NCBI RefSeq assembly: GCF_900155985.1 | Contig: NZ_FTMA01000007.1 | Coordinates: 123,769-187,768 of the forward strand | Source of the DNA: Maribacter ulvicola | Lineage (GTDB): Bacteria > Bacteroidota > Bacteroidia > Flavobacteriales > Flavobacteriaceae | Reading direction: 5' to 3' | DNA length: 64,000 nucleotides | Shown here: positions 62,949 through 64,000 of the stretch, piece by piece | Numbering within the stretch: position 1 is the first letter of the stretch | How the letters are laid out: each line of letters opens with the position of its first letter | The notes under the pieces: model-generated | The model's database searches: none | The model's input: the letters and a program-made list of their open reading frames with translations, nothing else | Told to the model about the DNA's origin: nothing | Made by a program: the position numbers and the translations under genes

Positions 62949-63960
62949 TGAGCTATTTGCCGTGGTACTGGAATACATCAACTTTGTGTTCTTTGTATTT
63001 ACCATAATCCTGTTTATTCTATTTTCTTTAATGGCTTATTTCTCTACCAGAAATTCGCTTCATTATAGAAATAAAAACAGCTTTACGGATATTTCTAAAA
63101 TAATGGCTTCTCCATTAGCTCCAACAATTACCATAATTGCACCTGCGTATAACGAAGGGTTGACCATTGTAGAAAACATTCGCTCCTTATTATCTCTTCA
63201 ATATGTCAATTATGACGTTATGGTAGTTAATGATGGTAGTAAAGATGATACGTTACAAAAACTGATAGATTCTTATGACCTGGAGAAGGTAGCTATTCAA
63301 ATGGATCCTGACTGGAAATCTAAACCTGTACGAGGTATCTACAAATCAAAAAACAGGGCTTTTGAAAAGCTAACCGTTATCGATAAGGTGAACGGTGGTA
63401 AATCAGACGCTTTAAATGCCGGTATAGCCTTATCTACCAGTAAATATGTAGGTTGTATAGATGTTGATTGTCTTCTACAACCAGATGCTTTGTTACATGT
63501 GGTTAAATCATTTTTTCAACGCTCACAGAAAAGAGTAATTGCGGTTGGTGGTGTTATACGTGTGGCAAACTCATGCATTATTCAAGGCGGTCAACTAGAA
63601 GAGATTAGGTTGCCCAAAAATTGGTTGGCTAGATTTCAATTGTTAGAATATACCCGTTCTTTTATTTTAGGAAGAATGGCTTGGGGTAGAATTGATAGCC
63701 TACTTATTATCTCTGGGGCGTTCGGTTTTTTTGAACGTGAAATAGCATTGGCTGTTGGGGGATATGATACTGATACTGTTGGTGAGGATATGGAGATTGT
63801 TTTTAAAATGCGTCGTTATATGCATGATAGAAAGGAATCATACACCATAGAATATATACCGGACCCCTTATGCTGGACAGAAGTACCTGAGGATCTAGAA
63901 ATACTTGACCTCCTCCCATATTATGTACCGGTCAAAAGTAGAGAATCCGGGCTATTTTGA
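62941..63960 (+). pseudogene. Family 2 glycosyltransferase (polysaccharide synthase), interrupted by an IS end
   Basis: The first about 321 codons are intact: an N-terminal span (NFVFFVFTIILFILFSLMAY), then the GT-A core with APAYNEGLT, VVNDGSKDDT, VGCIDVDCLLQPDA (D-x-D) and VGEDMEIVFKMRRY. Next should come the QxxRW motif and two or three membrane spans of PgaC-like synthases. Instead, at about 63906 the sequence turns into an IS3-like end (TGACCTCCTCCC...), adding 18 unrelated residues (DLLPYYVPVKSRESGLF) and a stop. So the enzyme lacks its catalytic QxxRW and export part and should be inactive. Confidence 0.85.
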
Positions 63961-64000
63961 TTCTTTTCGATATATTCGTTGGGGGACATGTCCCCCAACG
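63906..64000 (-). mobile_element. IS3-like element end with C-terminus of its transposase
   Basis: From TGACCTCCTCCC at 63906, in the style of IS3-family terminal repeats. On the minus strand the frame from 64000 to the TAA at 63923-63921 reads LGDMSPNEYIEKNQNSPDSL and then LLTGT before the stop; LGxxSPxEYxEK is the usual end of IS3 OrfB transposases. The element extends beyond the window. It splits the glycosyltransferase gene. Confidence 0.65.

Noticed and set aside
63977..64000. Perfect 24-nt palindrome CGTTGGGGGACATGTCCCCCAACG (given here in part as CGTTGGGGGAC/GTCCCCCAACG) at the window end
   Set aside because: It lies inside the coding sequence LGDMSPNEY of the IS3-like transposase, so it is most simply chance or a mild folding effect of that gene, not a terminator or telomere-like end.
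1..64000. CRISPR array or tRNA/rRNA genes
   Set aside because: No regular short direct repeats with unique spacers and no cloverleaf ending in CCA were seen. The seven A elements are far apart and separated by genes.

Overview
The window is AT-rich DNA from a member of the Bacteroidota, most likely a marine Flavobacteriaceae (genus not determined). Supporting signs are a TonB-dependent receptor paired with a DUF4249 lipoprotein, a DUF5694 protein, a LytTR response regulator fed by a propeller/Y_Y_Y histidine kinase, ECF sigma/anti-sigma control, several promoters matching the Bacteroidota -7 box TAnnTTTG, and few obvious Shine-Dalgarno sites. I see no rRNA, tRNA or CRISPR array.

Layout. 1-2.3 kb: end of a histidine operon (hisA fragment, a DinB-like gene, hisF, hisIE). 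2.3-8.8 kb: methyltransferase, acetyltransferase, outer-membrane protein, an HxlR regulator divergent from a VOC protein, a secreted protein, and an ECF sigma / anti-sigma-like / DUF4097-like operon. 9-12.3 kb: TonB receptor plus DUF4249 lipoprotein. 12.3-15.1 kb: VOC lipoprotein, AraC regulator, PD40 protein.

15-43 kb is an accessory region. Single minus-strand genes alternate with repeated structured elements. From 26.4 to 43.05 kb eight minus-strand genes are each bounded by their own terminal inverted repeat of about 9-15 nt that begins GTT and ends AAC. They are separated either by a conserved palindromic element of about 190 nt or by a short core of about 10 nt. The two arms of the long element covary between two sequence classes, and the strand opposite the cassette genes folds better than the coding strand. 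This is the logic of integron attC sites, and the array looks like an integron cassette array with no integrase in view. Cargo includes an ApeA-like HEPN anti-phage protein, an Imm33-like immunity protein, a DUF4274 protein, a TPR protein and unknown lipoproteins. One cassette, carrying only the last part of an IS1182-like transposase, recurs four times plus one solitary end. At 15-21 kb the same kind of element sits beside five ORF-less group II intron relics. Plus-strand blocks interrupt the array: MFS transporter with AraC regulator, a small membrane-protein operon, and a histidine kinase / LytTR / two paralogous secreted proteins operon.

43-64 kb returns to conserved chromosomal genes: DUF1853, a VWA/MoxR pair, a HAMP kinase with OmpR-type regulator, TruA-like synthase, CorA, CysM with serine acetyltransferase (cysteine synthesis), DUF2461, a hotdog thioesterase and an M19 dipeptidase. 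The last operon is a hybrid kinase, a receiver protein, a HEAT-repeat membrane protein and a family 2 glycosyltransferase, probably for regulated exopolysaccharide synthesis. The glycosyltransferase is cut at about 63906 by the end of an IS3-like element that runs out of the window.
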